A DNA stretch of 64,000 nt from Psychrosphaera saromensis (GCF_002954545.1 NZ_MSCH01000003.1:2581991-2645990), one strand, 5' to 3'; shown: positions 36,034-45,421, counted from the stretch's first letter. A program made the numbers and translations. The notes: a model not told the origin generated them from the letters alone.

Positions 36034-37017
36034 CTATACTCCTAGTGCTTTGCGTGGATTAAAGTCTAACTCGTCATGCATTTTTTTATAGAGAGCTTTG
36101 GCTTCATCTGTGTCGGCCGCAGGTAAAACAATTTGTGTGACCACATACAAGTCGCCAGGTGTTTTAGCCGGAATGCCGCGAGATTTTAATCTAAGCTTTT
36201 GACCCGTTTTAGTTCCTGGGGCAATTTTTAAATCGACTGAGCCTGCTGGTGTTGGCACTTTGACCGTTGCGCCTAATGCAGCTTCCCAAGGCGTGATTGG
36301 TAAATCGAGATAAACGTCGTGCTGTACTACCCGATAAATTGCATGGCTGTTAAACGCCAACTCAAGGTAAAGATCTCCCGCTTTCCCACCATTAAAGCCT
36401 GGACTGCCTTGACCAGATAACCTAATTTTTTGCCCTTGTTTAACACCTTTAGGGATTTTTATTTTTAACGTACGTTGTTTATTAACGACGCGTCCTTGTT
36501 GGTCAACCTCAGGTGATTGCAAGGTTATGCTACGTGCTGCACCGTTATAAGCGTCTTCCAGTTCAATGGTTACTTTGGCATGACTGTCTTCACCACGGTT
36601 ATTGTTAGGTCTGCGTTGTTGGCCAGATTGATTGGAACCAAACTCTTGGCCAAAGCGATCGCCAAACATGGACTCAAAGAAATCACTGTAATCTTCTTGG
36701 TTTTGTCCGCCTGATTGCCCTCCAGTTTGACCGCCTCGATATTCAAAGCCTGAATCCCAATCTGGTGGTGGACTAGATTGTCCTGACTCCCAGTTTTTAC
36801 CGTATTTATCATAAGCTGCGCGTTTCTCAGGATCTTTTAGTACAGCGTAAGCTTCACCCACTTCTTTAAAACGAACTTCTGCGTCGGGTTCTTTACTTAC
36901 GTCTGGATGGTATTTGCGAGCGAGCTTTTTATAGGTGCGTTTAATTTCCGCCAAACTGGCGTCTGGGGCAAGGCCCATTATTTGATAATAATCTTTAAAA
37001 TCCACAGATATCTCCAA
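36034..37017 (-). CDS. cbpA: Curved DNA-binding protein / DnaJ-class co-chaperone CbpA
   Basis: A 327-aa class II Hsp40. The J domain at residues 5-72 contains HPD (37-39) for DnaK stimulation. A Gly/Gln/Ser-rich linker spans about 85-140, with no zinc-finger cysteines. Two beta-sandwich substrate-binding domains follow (IKIPKGVKQGQKIRLSGQG, then KIAPGTKTGQKLRLKSRG). E. coli CbpA (306 aa) also binds curved DNA and coats starved nucleoids. First gene of cbpA-cbpM, divergent from the TonB receptor. Confidence 0.95.
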   Translation of the reverse strand: MEISVDFKDYYQIMGLAPDASLAEIKRTYKKLARKYHPDVSKEPDAEVRFKEVGEAYAVLKDPEKRAAYDKYGKNWESGQSSPPPDWDSGFEYRGGQTGGQSGGQNQEDYSDFFESMFGDRFGQEFGSNQSGQQRRPNNNRGEDSHAKVTIELEDAYNGAARSITLQSPEVDQQGRVVNKQRTLKIKIPKGVKQGQKIRLSGQGSPGFNGGKAGDLYLELAFNSHAIYRVVQHDVYLDLPITPWEAALGATVKVPTPAGSVDLKIAPGTKTGQKLRLKSRGIPAKTPGDLYVVTQIVLPAADTDEAKALYKKMHDELDFNPRKALGV

Positions 37018-37352
37018 CTCAGTGCATTTTAAATATTAAAAACGCACTATTTATGTAAAGTTCAGTACCATCAGTAAAATGTAACAATAAGCTGCTTTAG
37101 GTTTTTGGCACTTACTTGGGGGCAATGGCCTTTGCGTACTTATCTTATGCACCAATACTATAAAACTTTTCTCCAACGACACTAGAATAATATGTACACA
37201 ATTTAACTAAAACATGACCTAGGTCATGCTTTTTAAGTAATAGTCAGTCGTCTCCCTACACTTCCTTACATTTTCATATATAACCCTTACAACTTTAGAT
37301 AACTAAACCGAGTAATCTTGCCTGCAATATCAACTATGACTAGGTTTATTTA
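37018..37352. other. Divergent promoter region between cbpA and the TonB-dependent receptor
   Basis: 335 bp with no convincing gene. It contains a 16-bp perfect palindrome (37213-37228) and, nearer the receptor start, the 12-mer AACTAAACCGAG (37301-37312), which also occurs upstream of the RND efflux genes at 47195-47206. Confidence 0.6.
37213..37228. promoter_or_regulatory. 16-bp perfect palindrome, candidate operator
   Basis: CATGACCTAGGTCATG equals its own reverse complement. It lies 125 bp before the receptor ATG and 196 bp before the cbpA ATG, consistent with a dimeric repressor or activator site. The cognate regulator is unknown. Confidence 0.45.
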
Positions 37353-39506
37353 ATGAGAATAACAACTTCACTCACCCCGCTATCTTTGCTTATCGCAAGT
37401 ATTTTGAGCCCTACCGTTTTTGCTGACTCTTTTGGTGTGAAGGCAGAGCCTGTCGAAAACACAGAGTCTTACGCTATGGCTTTTGAACAAGCTGAGCCTG
37501 AACAAGAATCTAAACTTGATCCTAAACAAGAGCAAGAAATCGAACGCATTGGTGTTGTTCGTAGGCGCACCAGTGTTATGTCTGAAATAACAGAAAGTGC
37601 TGACAAATTAGTTGTTATGCCTGGTGCGGGTGGCGATCCATTACAGGCTGCGTTTGCTTTACCTGGAATTGTTGCAGCTGGAGGTTCTAGCTCTTCACCT
37701 GCAGTTAGAGGGTCATCGCCAGATGATAATTTATTTGAAGTGGACTTTATGCCTGCGGGCTATATTTTTCATGACTTTGGTCAGTCTATTTTTAATAAGC
37801 ACTTAATACAGGACTTTCAATTACTGTCTGCGGGTTACGGCACCAGTTATAACAATGCTACCGGTGCAGTATTTGACGTTAATTTACGTACTCCTAAGCA
37901 GCAAGAATTAAAAACCATTGTTGATTTTAGTCTGTTTAATTTTGGTGTTTTTATGGAAGGTGAAGTAACTGAAAATAGTGCTTTTTACTTCTCCGCCCGT
38001 AAAAGTATGTTGCCTGTGTTCTTTGGTGCCGGAGATACATTAGACGATGAGGAAACCATCACAGTTAACGAGCCTTTTGATGACAATGATTATCAAGGTA
38101 AATGGGTATGGGATATGACATCTAACGATGTCTTGTCTGTGTCAGTAACGGGTGCAGAAGATAAAGCGGGTATTAACCTAACAGAGAGATCGGATATTTC
38201 ATTGCGTTCTCCTGAGTTTGCAGGCGATGCAGACTTTAATAAGAAATTTACCAGTCAGAGCGTTATTTGGGATCATTATGGTAAAGACCTGCAGTTTAAA
38301 TTAGGTGTTGGCTCATTAAATAACAGCCAAGTGCTGAGCATAGGTAAAAATGCAGAGTCACCAAATGGTATTTATGTTGACGAAAGCAAAGAGCAGTTAA
38401 CCTATAAATCACGTTTAAGTTACCGTTTAAACGATAGCCATAAACTATTAGCCGACGCGGCTTATTACGATCAAACAACAGAATATGAGTATGATATTTT
38501 CTTACAGATTTGTACGGAAATCGATCCTAATTGTGGTGATAACGGTGACAGAGTCAGTGATGAGATATCAATAGATACAAGTAGTCACTTTATTGGTTTG
38601 TCTGATGTGTTTACCGTTAATGACTTTTGGCAGTTAGAGCTTGGTGTGCAGTGGCAACATTATAATTATACCGATGAAGACTTTGTACAGCCTAAGGTTG
38701 CGGTTAATTACTTTATTAGCGACAACAGCATCATTAAAGCTAAGTATGGACTTTACAGTCGCCAACAGAATACCGATGAAATAGTGCCTAAGGTGGGTAA
38801 TCCAAATTTGTTGTCACAAACGGCTGAGCATTTTACGCTTGGTTTTGAACAAGACTTAGACAATGACTGGATATGGTCTATTGAAGGCTATTACAAGGAA
38901 ATGAATGACTTGCCTTTAGCCCTTGATGACAGCCAAGCTGATGCTGACTTGTTATACAGTAATGATGTGTCTGGTACTGCATATGGCCTTGATTTATTGA
39001 TTAATAAGAACATTACCGACAATTGGTATGGCTGGTTGTCAGTGAGTTATTCTAAAAGTGAACGCACTAATCTACGTACTAATACGGACATTAACTATTA
39101 CGCAGATACACCTGTGGTTATTAACATGGTATTTAACTACAAAATTAACGACGATTGGACTGCGGGTTTCAACTTTACTGGCAGAAGTGGCCAACCTTAC
39201 ACCCCTATTATTGGCGTTAAAGAAAACCCAGATTACGATGACCGCTATCAACCAATTTATGGCGAGGCCTTCACTGAACGTTTTGACTTGGCACACCGTT
39301 TAGATGTGAGAGTGGAACGTAAAACAACCGTTTGGGGATTTGACGCTATGTGGGTGTTTGAAATAATGAATGCGTATGGACAAGAAAATACCGCATCTAT
39401 TGATTTAGATTATCAAGAGGTTAACTCCACAGACGATTTGATTATTGTCGAAAACACCGATGACTTTGTTATTAGACCATCTGTAGGATTTAGTATTACC
39501 TTCTAG
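37353..39506 (+). CDS. TonB-dependent outer-membrane receptor
   Basis: A 717-aa protein. A signal peptide (MRITTSLTPLSLLIASILSPTVFA, cleaved after residue 24-25) is followed by a short Glu/Gln-rich segment. A plug domain follows (LPGIVAAGGSSSSPAVRGSSPDDN..). A roughly 22-strand beta-barrel with alternating aromatic patterns ends in SVGFSITF, a proper C-terminal Phe for Bam recognition. It is compact, closer to receptors for small sugars, cobalamin-like ligands or metals than to large SusC types. No ligand can be assigned. It stands alone between divergent cbpA and a strong terminator. Confidence 0.88.
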   Translation: MRITTSLTPLSLLIASILSPTVFADSFGVKAEPVENTESYAMAFEQAEPEQESKLDPKQEQEIERIGVVRRRTSVMSEITESADKLVVMPGAGGDPLQAAFALPGIVAAGGSSSSPAVRGSSPDDNLFEVDFMPAGYIFHDFGQSIFNKHLIQDFQLLSAGYGTSYNNATGAVFDVNLRTPKQQELKTIVDFSLFNFGVFMEGEVTENSAFYFSARKSMLPVFFGAGDTLDDEETITVNEPFDDNDYQGKWVWDMTSNDVLSVSVTGAEDKAGINLTERSDISLRSPEFAGDADFNKKFTSQSVIWDHYGKDLQFKLGVGSLNNSQVLSIGKNAESPNGIYVDESKEQLTYKSRLSYRLNDSHKLLADAAYYDQTTEYEYDIFLQICTEIDPNCGDNGDRVSDEISIDTSSHFIGLSDVFTVNDFWQLELGVQWQHYNYTDEDFVQPKVAVNYFISDNSIIKAKYGLYSRQQNTDEIVPKVGNPNLLSQTAEHFTLGFEQDLDNDWIWSIEGYYKEMNDLPLALDDSQADADLLYSNDVSGTAYGLDLLINKNITDNWYGWLSVSYSKSERTNLRTNTDINYYADTPVVINMVFNYKINDDWTAGFNFTGRSGQPYTPIIGVKENPDYDDRYQPIYGEAFTERFDLAHRLDVRVERKTTVWGFDAMWVFEIMNAYGQENTASIDLDYQEVNSTDDLIIVENTDDFVIRPSVGFSITF

Positions 39507-39557
39507 TTTCTATTGTTAAATGCTTTACACAGTTTTAGTTATAAGGTCAAAACACAC

Positions 39558-39604
39558 AAAAGGGTTACATAGAAATTTAAACAATCTCTATGTAACCCTT
39601 TTTT
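39558..39604 (+). terminator. Rho-independent terminator of the TonB-dependent receptor gene
   Basis: A 15-bp stem AAAAGGGTTACATAG/CTATGTAACCCTTTT (39558-39572 with 39588-39602) is closed by an A/T-rich loop and followed by T residues, 50 bp after the receptor stop. Confidence 0.92.
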
Positions 39605-39718
39605 ATTAGAGGCTAATTGTTTACGGGATATGTACTTACGGGCTAAGCGTTTGAAGGTTACGTACTTGCAGGTTAAGTGCTTAGCGGTCTAGGTATTGGC
39701 GTACTAGGTATTTAGGTA
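39605..39718. repeat. Degenerate tandem repeat, about 30-bp period
   Basis: Three to four imperfect units with the core GG(C/T)TAAnnGTTT...GG run from the receptor terminator to the stop codon of the histidine kinase. The clearest pair starts at 39633 and 39663. The units are too divergent for a CRISPR and have no spacer structure. Confidence 0.45.
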
Positions 39719-41038
39719 TTAACGTGGCAGTCTTACTTCAACTCTAGCGCCTAGTAATGTTTCACAACGAGTTATCTTAAGTTGACCGTTATGCCATTCA
39801 GTAATTCTGTTCACAATGGCTAGACCCATACCGTAACCTTTTGTAATGTCAGTTGCGGCATTGCCACGTACAAAGGGTTTTAACATATCTTGATGGTTGT
39901 CATTAAATCCTGCACCATCATCCGCTATGGTTAAACATATATTATCTTTGTCTTGGTACAGTTTTACATGGACGGTACTTTTTCCATAATTGATGGCGTT
40001 TTGTAATAGGTTGTTAATCAAAATACTTAGGTATTTACTATCACCTGTCACCATTACATCTTCATCAGGGAAGTCTAATTGCTTTTGTGAATCGAATAAT
40101 ATCTGAGTCTTGTCTGATTGTTTATTGTGAATACAACCTTCAACTAACTTAGAGATATTCACGGATGTTTTATCTAGATTGATCATAACTTGTTCTAAAC
40201 GCGAATAATCTAGCAACACTTCAACTAACTTTGTCATCTCATCAACGTCTTGCCCTAAGCGCTGTAAATACCGTTTTTGTTGAGCTGGGTCTTCTTCTTC
40301 AGCTATGGTGTCTATACCAAAGCGCATTCTGGCTAATGGCGTTCGCATATCGTGAGAGACCGCGCTGCCAATTAATTTCACGTCATTCACTAAGTTAGTG
40401 ATACGTTGTGCCATTTGATTAAATTCCAACTCTAAGTCTTTAACGTAAGATACCGCGCCTACTTCTATTCTTTGCTCTAACTGCCCTTTACCAAAGGCTT
40501 GAGCTGTGTTGCGTAAATTAATTAATCGTGCGATTAAAGGGTGAGTCCACATCCAAATAAAGAAGATAAGAAAGGCATAAAAAACTAAGGTTAATATAAG
40601 CTTAATACTGGCATTATTTGAGCCATCATCAATCAAGGTTGATTTAACAACTAACCAACTATTATGTTTGGATAAAAAGTAATAAAGGCTTATTTCATTA
40701 TCATCTGTTAACAGTAACGGTTGCCCTTCTCTGACTTGTGTCATGAGGGCTTGTGGTAATTGGATGTCGCTACTTTCAAAATAAACCAGGTTAAAGTGAC
40801 CTTGTTTAGGCCAATTATTAATGAATGCTTTTGGTTGTTCTAAATCATTAAGGGTTGTGGATAGATCTTGCCCTATGGTTTCCAGCGTAGTTATGTTGTG
40901 TATGTTGTTGTCTGTATCGGGCGAAAAATAATAAAACAAATTATCCAACGCCCACCCTAAACCTATGGTGGCAACGAGCACCCCAGTGATTAAAGATAAG
41001 GTTAATAGGCGCATAGATTTACCAAGCATCTGGAACAA
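39719..41038 (-). CDS. Sensor histidine kinase (OmpR-type two-component system)
   Basis: A 439-aa inner-membrane kinase. TM1 is at about 13-35, a periplasmic sensor of about 110 residues follows, and TM2 is at about 146-165. HAMP is at about 166-218, the HisKA domain has H229 in SHDMRTPLARMRF, and the HATPase_c domain has N-box NLLQNAINYG, G1 DDGAGF and G2 KGYGMGLAIV. The periplasmic domain is the signal input and is uncharacterised. The gene overlaps the response-regulator gene by 20 bp, so the two are a cognate pair. It is the last gene of the MipA-DUF3019-RR-HK operon. Confidence 0.93.
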   Translation of the reverse strand: MFQMLGKSMRLLTLSLITGVLVATIGLGWALDNLFYYFSPDTDNNIHNITTLETIGQDLSTTLNDLEQPKAFINNWPKQGHFNLVYFESSDIQLPQALMTQVREGQPLLLTDDNEISLYYFLSKHNSWLVVKSTLIDDGSNNASIKLILTLVFYAFLIFFIWMWTHPLIARLINLRNTAQAFGKGQLEQRIEVGAVSYVKDLELEFNQMAQRITNLVNDVKLIGSAVSHDMRTPLARMRFGIDTIAEEEDPAQQKRYLQRLGQDVDEMTKLVEVLLDYSRLEQVMINLDKTSVNISKLVEGCIHNKQSDKTQILFDSQKQLDFPDEDVMVTGDSKYLSILINNLLQNAINYGKSTVHVKLYQDKDNICLTIADDGAGFNDNHQDMLKPFVRGNAATDITKGYGMGLAIVNRITEWHNGQLKITRCETLLGARVEVRLPR

Positions 41039-41738
41039 ACAAGTACCCCTTAGCCCAAATGGTTTTTATTTTTTTAGGATCTTTGGACTCATCGCCCAAT
41101 TTTTTACGTAATTTAGAAATGTGTATGTCTATGGTGCGGTCCATGCCATCGTATTCTAATCCACGAACTTGGCTAATCAGCATGTCTCTTGAGAAAATTG
41201 TTCCTGCATTAGACGCTATGATCCATAACACTTCAAACTCTTTTGAGGTTAGTTTTATGGCTTGATTATTTAAACTGACTTCTTGTGAGATAGGATCAAT
41301 GTGTAAGCCATTAAAAGATAGGGTTTTATCTGGCGTTGGTAACTCCGTGTCACTGGTTTGATTGTCAGTATTACGAGCAAGGCATTTGTTTATACGAGTT
41401 AACAGCGCACGTGCACGAACAGGTTTGAGCATGTACTCATCAGCACCAAGTTCTAAGCCTAATACCTCGTCAATTTCTTCATCTCTTGCGGTTAGCATTA
41501 AGATGCTGCCGTTATAACTTTTGCGTACTGTTTTACATACGTCAAAGCCATCTAAGCCTGGTAACATGCCGTCAAGTATGACAATTTCAGGTTGTGTATT
41601 TAAGATTAAATTAACCGCATCATCGCCTCTGTAGCATTGGGTTACATTAAAGTCCTTGTTGCTTAAATAATCACAAATCCAATCAGATAAAGATTTATCA
41701 TCTTCCACTAATAGTATATTTACCTTGCTCTTTTCCAT
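41019..41738 (-). CDS. OmpR/PhoB family response regulator
   Basis: About 239 aa from ATG 41738 (MEKSKVN). The receiver has D13/D14, phospho-acceptor D56 (VILDGMLPG), the switch Thr in MLTARDEE and Lys in MLKPVRAR. The C-terminal winged helix contains LTSKEFEVLWIIASNAG and the recognition helix region DRTIDIHISKLRKKLG. The ATG overlaps the upstream DUF3019 stop (TAATG), which favours this start over another ATG five codons upstream. It probably controls its own operon; no operator was identified. Confidence 0.93.
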   Translation of the reverse strand: MEKSKVNILLVEDDKSLSDWICDYLSNKDFNVTQCYRGDDAVNLILNTQPEIVILDGMLPGLDGFDVCKTVRKSYNGSILMLTARDEEIDEVLGLELGADEYMLKPVRARALLTRINKCLARNTDNQTSDTELPTPDKTLSFNGLHIDPISQEVSLNNQAIKLTSKEFEVLWIIASNAGTIFSRDMLISQVRGLEYDGMDRTIDIHISKLRKKLGDESKDPKKIKTIWAKGYLFVPDAW

Positions 41739-42202
41739 TAGAATAACCGCCATGACAAACGAGATTTTTGTTTCTTTTTATACACCCAGGATACATTGAG
41801 CCTAGCTTCAGCAATGATGGCATACGGTTTATAAGTCAACATAAAACGAGTTTTAGGAACTTGAGTCAACATAAAACGAACGTTTTCCTTGGTATTTAAT
41901 TCATATTCAACCGTACCTTGGCTTACGTTTTCCCAGCAAAAAACGGGATCTGGTGTTTGTGTGCTATATAAACAATAATCATTAACCAAATCCGCTTGCC
42001 AATTAACGACTATTTGAGCAAAACATTCCTGCCCTTCGTGTAAGGAAACACAGGTTTGAGGCTTAACTTGCATTATTACAACATTCTCTGATTGTTCTTG
42101 AGCAAAGGTATTTTTCATACCCGTTATCATTATCAATAAACCGATAATTAAATAGGGATACGTGTTTAATTGCCTCAAGGTTATTCCGTTAAAATAAGAC
42201 AT
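41738..42202 (-). CDS. DUF3019 family protein, probably periplasmic
   Basis: 154 aa. A hydrophobic N-terminal segment (LIIGLLIMITGMKNTFAQE) is a likely signal peptide cleaved near residue 35. The mature part has VKPQTCVSLHEGQECFAQI and ends with SWRLF, typical of DUF3019. The family has no known function but recurrently sits between a MipA/OmpV gene and a two-component system in Shewanella/Alteromonas relatives, as here. Its start overlaps the MipA gene by 14 bp. An in-frame 10-residue duplication (RFMLTQVPKT/RFMLTYKPYA) is visible near residue 110. Confidence 0.82.
   Translation of the reverse strand: MSYFNGITLRQLNTYPYLIIGLLIMITGMKNTFAQEQSENVVIMQVKPQTCVSLHEGQECFAQIVVNWQADLVNDYCLYSTQTPDPVFCWENVSQGTVEYELNTKENVRFMLTQVPKTRFMLTYKPYAIIAEARLNVSWVYKKKQKSRLSWRLF
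41834..41879. repeat. 16-bp direct repeat, period 30 bp, inside the DUF3019 gene
   Basis: AGTCAACATAAAACGA occurs at 41834-41849 and 41864-41879. The 30-bp period equals 10 codons and produces the duplicated RFMLT peptide. Confidence 0.85.
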
Positions 42203-43073
42203 AGGTTACAGATATTTGAGCTTGGGATTCTAAGCGCGTGTTAATAAGAGGACTGTTATAAATGCTATCGGGTAAACGAGTGAATTTTAATGAACTTTCA
42301 AGCAACCAATCTTTGGCCAGTGGATATGCGACTCCAAACTCTGCACTGACGGATATACCGCTACTGGCTTTGTAAGATTCAAATTTATCACTGATATCAT
42401 CTCCTGCAATACCATAATAATAATCAAGCATATTGGAATTATAATATTGAGCATTTAATGTTGCATGAAAGTTCATGTTTTTATGTTGCCATGTTTTACC
42501 GTACCAACCTGCTAGATAAGGACTAACATCTGCCATTCCTTTTAGATCTGATATTGGCGCTACAACAATTCTCACAACCGTAGTATCGTCAATAAAATGA
42601 GTCGCGCGTAATGAAATTCTATCGTCTGAATCTCTAGGTGTTATACCAATTAAACCGTCTTGTTCGCTAATGACACCATTTTCTATATGACCTTCATCGT
42701 CCCATAAAATCGCAGGATGGGTTTCTGTAATAAAGACATCGAACATCCATGCGTTCTGGTTATAAAAATTGTAACCAATGCCTGGGAAACCTAATCCTTT
42801 AAAACCTTCGTATTCTAAAAAAAAGTTATTCCAGTAATAACGAAAGCGTAAATCTGCCACTAACCCTATATCTTTAGGCGCATCAATATACCGACTATCT
42901 AATGCTACGACTCCTGCTGTAACTTCAAAAAAGCCACCATCTTCAGTATCAGAAAACTTATTATTGATTTGTTCTTTAGCGTTAACGGTAAAAACAACGG
43001 CGTTAACAATAAAAAATAGCATGATGGATAAGCTTAAATAATACATAGGACGCTGTTTGATTAAGGTGTTCAA
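42189..43073 (-). CDS. MipA/OmpV family outer-membrane protein
   Basis: 294 aa. A signal peptide is present (hydrophobic LSIMLFFIVNAVVFTVNA, cleavage near residue 32). The rest has the amphipathic beta-strand pattern of MipA/OmpV barrels and ends with ISVTYVLF, an aromatic C-terminus for barrel insertion. MipA in E. coli is linked to MltA/PBP1B scaffolding, and OmpV relatives to osmotic or antimicrobial-peptide response; the role here is unknown. First gene of an operon with DUF3019, response regulator and kinase, so probably the output of that sensory system. Confidence 0.85.
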   Translation of the reverse strand: MNTLIKQRPMYYLSLSIMLFFIVNAVVFTVNAKEQINNKFSDTEDGGFFEVTAGVVALDSRYIDAPKDIGLVADLRFRYYWNNFFLEYEGFKGLGFPGIGYNFYNQNAWMFDVFITETHPAILWDDEGHIENGVISEQDGLIGITPRDSDDRISLRATHFIDDTTVVRIVVAPISDLKGMADVSPYLAGWYGKTWQHKNMNFHATLNAQYYNSNMLDYYYGIAGDDISDKFESYKASSGISVSAEFGVAYPLAKDWLLESSLKFTRLPDSIYNSPLINTRLESQAQISVTYVLF

Positions 43074-43273
43074 ATTACACTTTCCATCGGTTATTCATAT
43101 AGTTGGCTCATATTAATATATTTAGAACTCGCTAATTGTATTAAATTGTATGATTTTGTTTTTAACAAAATAGATGGAATTAGCATAAACAATTTTATCC
43201 CAATAATCTTGCACTATATTTAATCGCGCTGATAAGTTAAATCTATGTATTAATGGATATTCTTTAGTCTTCG

Positions 43274-43744
43274 TTAATCAAAAACAAACGGTTCTTTGTT
43301 GGCCTTAATTCTGATCCAGTTCAGCGTCGACTGTACTGATTTACGGCCAAGAAGGTTACGTTCAAGCTTATCTTTGCCTGGAAATGGAACTAGGCTCAGA
43401 CCAATTAACAAGGTAATTATGCCTTGTCCCGGTAAAACTAACATGGCAAGTCCACATAGGATCAATATTACCCCAAGAATTATTTCGGCTGCCTTCACCA
43501 TGTAAAATACTGTGTGATTTACGGCATGTCGCATTAGGGTTAATTGATGATTTTTCTTACTGTCATTAGCCGATACTTTTTTACTAATAAAGTATCGTGT
43601 GTCCATTTGTGTAATGATGTAAGTTATAACGATAAAATAAACGATTGAAGCGGATGTGGTGAGCAAAATAATTAAGAATATATAATCGGAGTTTAACACC
43701 TCCATTAAATAGTTTGAGATACTGTTGTAATATTCTTTAATCAC
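43274..43744 (-). CDS. PGPGW-type small membrane protein
   Basis: 156 aa with an N-terminal hydrophobic helix (FLIILLTTSASIVYFIVITYII) and a C-terminal hydrophobic pair (ILGVILILCGLAMLVLPGQGIITLLIGLSLV). The latter contains LPGQGI, a variant of the PGPGW transmembrane signature. The function of that family is unknown. It is divergent from cardiolipin synthase with a 58-bp gap, so the two promoters overlap or lie back to back. Confidence 0.7.
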   Translation of the reverse strand: MIKEYYNSISNYLMEVLNSDYIFLIILLTTSASIVYFIVITYIITQMDTRYFISKKVSANDSKKNHQLTLMRHAVNHTVFYMVKAAEIILGVILILCGLAMLVLPGQGIITLLIGLSLVPFPGKDKLERNLLGRKSVQSTLNWIRIKANKEPFVFD

Positions 43745-43802
43745 TTTTGTTCTCCATTATTTATACAATTGTTACGAGACACGCATTATTAAGTAGAGCG
43801 GT

Positions 43803-45326
43803 ATGCAAATATTTGAAGTATTGGTTAATTGGATTTATGTTAACTGGGTAACCCTCATCGTTATTTTCCATATTAGCTTATCTCTGGTGACATCGGTACA
43901 TGTACTTTTGTACAAAGAAAATGAACGCACGTCTTTGGCTTGGATTGGCCTTGTTATACTGTCACCCGTGATAGGAAGCTTGTTTTATTGGCTTTTTGGT
44001 ATAAACCGAATTCAGCGTTCAGCGAAAAAAAATCACCCTAAGAAGCTGAACTACGATATCGAGCAGCTCGCCCTTAATAAACAAGTTCTTTGTAAACAAG
44101 AACAAAAAGACAAACAAGCTAACTTTGACAATACTCTAGTTAATTGCCCCATCCCTCCTAATTGGCACAGTGCCATTATTGCCGGACATAAAATTCATCC
44201 GGTCAATTATCTTGCAGGTAATACCGTTGAACCTCTTATTAATGGAGATGCGGCCTACCCAGCTATGATTCAATCTATTGATGATGCAAAACACAGTATT
44301 GTTTTATCTAGTTATATATTTGATTACGACTCGCTTGGACGCCAATTTATCAATGCGTTAGCACAAGCACAAAAACGAGGCGTTGCGGTCAACGTATTAC
44401 TCGACAGAATTGGTATTGGTTATAGCTGGCATAAATCAAACCGGGCATTAAAAAAGATGGGGGTAAAAACAGCCAGTTTTTTACCCGCGATATCCCTCAG
44501 TAGTATTCGCTTTATTAACTTAAGAAACCACAGGAAAATCCTCTGCGTTGACGGTGAAGTCGCGTATGTCGGTGGGATGAACATAAGTGAAGATAATCTA
44601 GTTGAATCATCAGCAAGCCCGATTGATGATATTCAGTTTAAAATAACCGGTCCGGTCATTGACCAGATAAGTCAGATATTTATCAAAGATTGGTATTTCA
44701 CCACCAACGAGTTAATTGAGTTCCCAAGCTATAAAGAACAGACCGCGTTAAATAAACAACTGGAAGCCACTGAACAAACTGTTTTTGCCCGAGTCATTGA
44801 AGATGGCCCAGATGAAAATCATAACAAAATACGTTGGACGTTAATTAATGCCTTAGTGTGCGCACAAAAAACCGTAAAGATCATGACGCCCTATTTCATA
44901 CCAGATCAAACCTTGATGAATTCTCTGCACAGTGCAGCTATGCGAGGTGTCTCTGTTCAGATTATTGTGCCTGAGCACAGTGATATTCCTTTTGTCGATT
45001 GGGTAATGGAAGCTAACTTTTCTAGAATAATGGCACACGGAATACAAATATATAAAAACAACAGGCCTTTTGATCACAGTAAAATCGTTATTATTGATGA
45101 TGTTTGGTCATTCATTGGCTCGACCAATTGGGATGCGAGAAGTATGGAATTCAATTTTGAGATCAATTTAGAGTGCTTCGACAAAAAACTGAATAGCCAA
45201 CTGACCGATTTTTTTACCAAGAAGAAACTAAACTCGTCACTTGTTGTGCAGTCACAAATGAACAAATTATCGATTTATAAGAAGATCAGAAACAATTTAT
45301 TTCGTTTGTTCTCGCCATATATGTAG
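43803..45326 (+). CDS. cls: Cardiolipin synthase (PLD superfamily)
   Basis: A 507-aa membrane-associated enzyme. Two N-terminal TM helices (about residues 12-33 and 42-64) are followed by two PLD domains carrying HxKxxxxD motifs, HRKILCVD and HSKIVIID, each followed by the Gly-x-x-Asn element (GGMN, GSTN). It condenses phosphatidylglycerol molecules to cardiolipin and glycerol. Length matches ClsA-type enzymes (about 480-510 aa), and the two N-terminal helices place it with ClsA rather than ClsB/ClsC. It is followed after 95 bp by an EEP-family gene on the same strand. Confidence 0.93.
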   Translation: MQIFEVLVNWIYVNWVTLIVIFHISLSLVTSVHVLLYKENERTSLAWIGLVILSPVIGSLFYWLFGINRIQRSAKKNHPKKLNYDIEQLALNKQVLCKQEQKDKQANFDNTLVNCPIPPNWHSAIIAGHKIHPVNYLAGNTVEPLINGDAAYPAMIQSIDDAKHSIVLSSYIFDYDSLGRQFINALAQAQKRGVAVNVLLDRIGIGYSWHKSNRALKKMGVKTASFLPAISLSSIRFINLRNHRKILCVDGEVAYVGGMNISEDNLVESSASPIDDIQFKITGPVIDQISQIFIKDWYFTTNELIEFPSYKEQTALNKQLEATEQTVFARVIEDGPDENHNKIRWTLINALVCAQKTVKIMTPYFIPDQTLMNSLHSAAMRGVSVQIIVPEHSDIPFVDWVMEANFSRIMAHGIQIYKNNRPFDHSKIVIIDDVWSFIGSTNWDARSMEFNFEINLECFDKKLNSQLTDFFTKKKLNSSLVVQSQMNKLSIYKKIRNNLFRLFSPYM

Positions 45327-45421
45327 TGGTATTAGATCTACAAAGACTAAATGCTAATTGATAGCCAAAAACGGCTAGCTAAGACCTCTTATAAATAAGG
45401 GCCTTTAAACGGAAATACATT

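Noticed and set aside
39605-39718. Repeat cluster as a CRISPR array
   Set aside because: Units are divergent, there are no spacers of constant length, and no cas genes are present.
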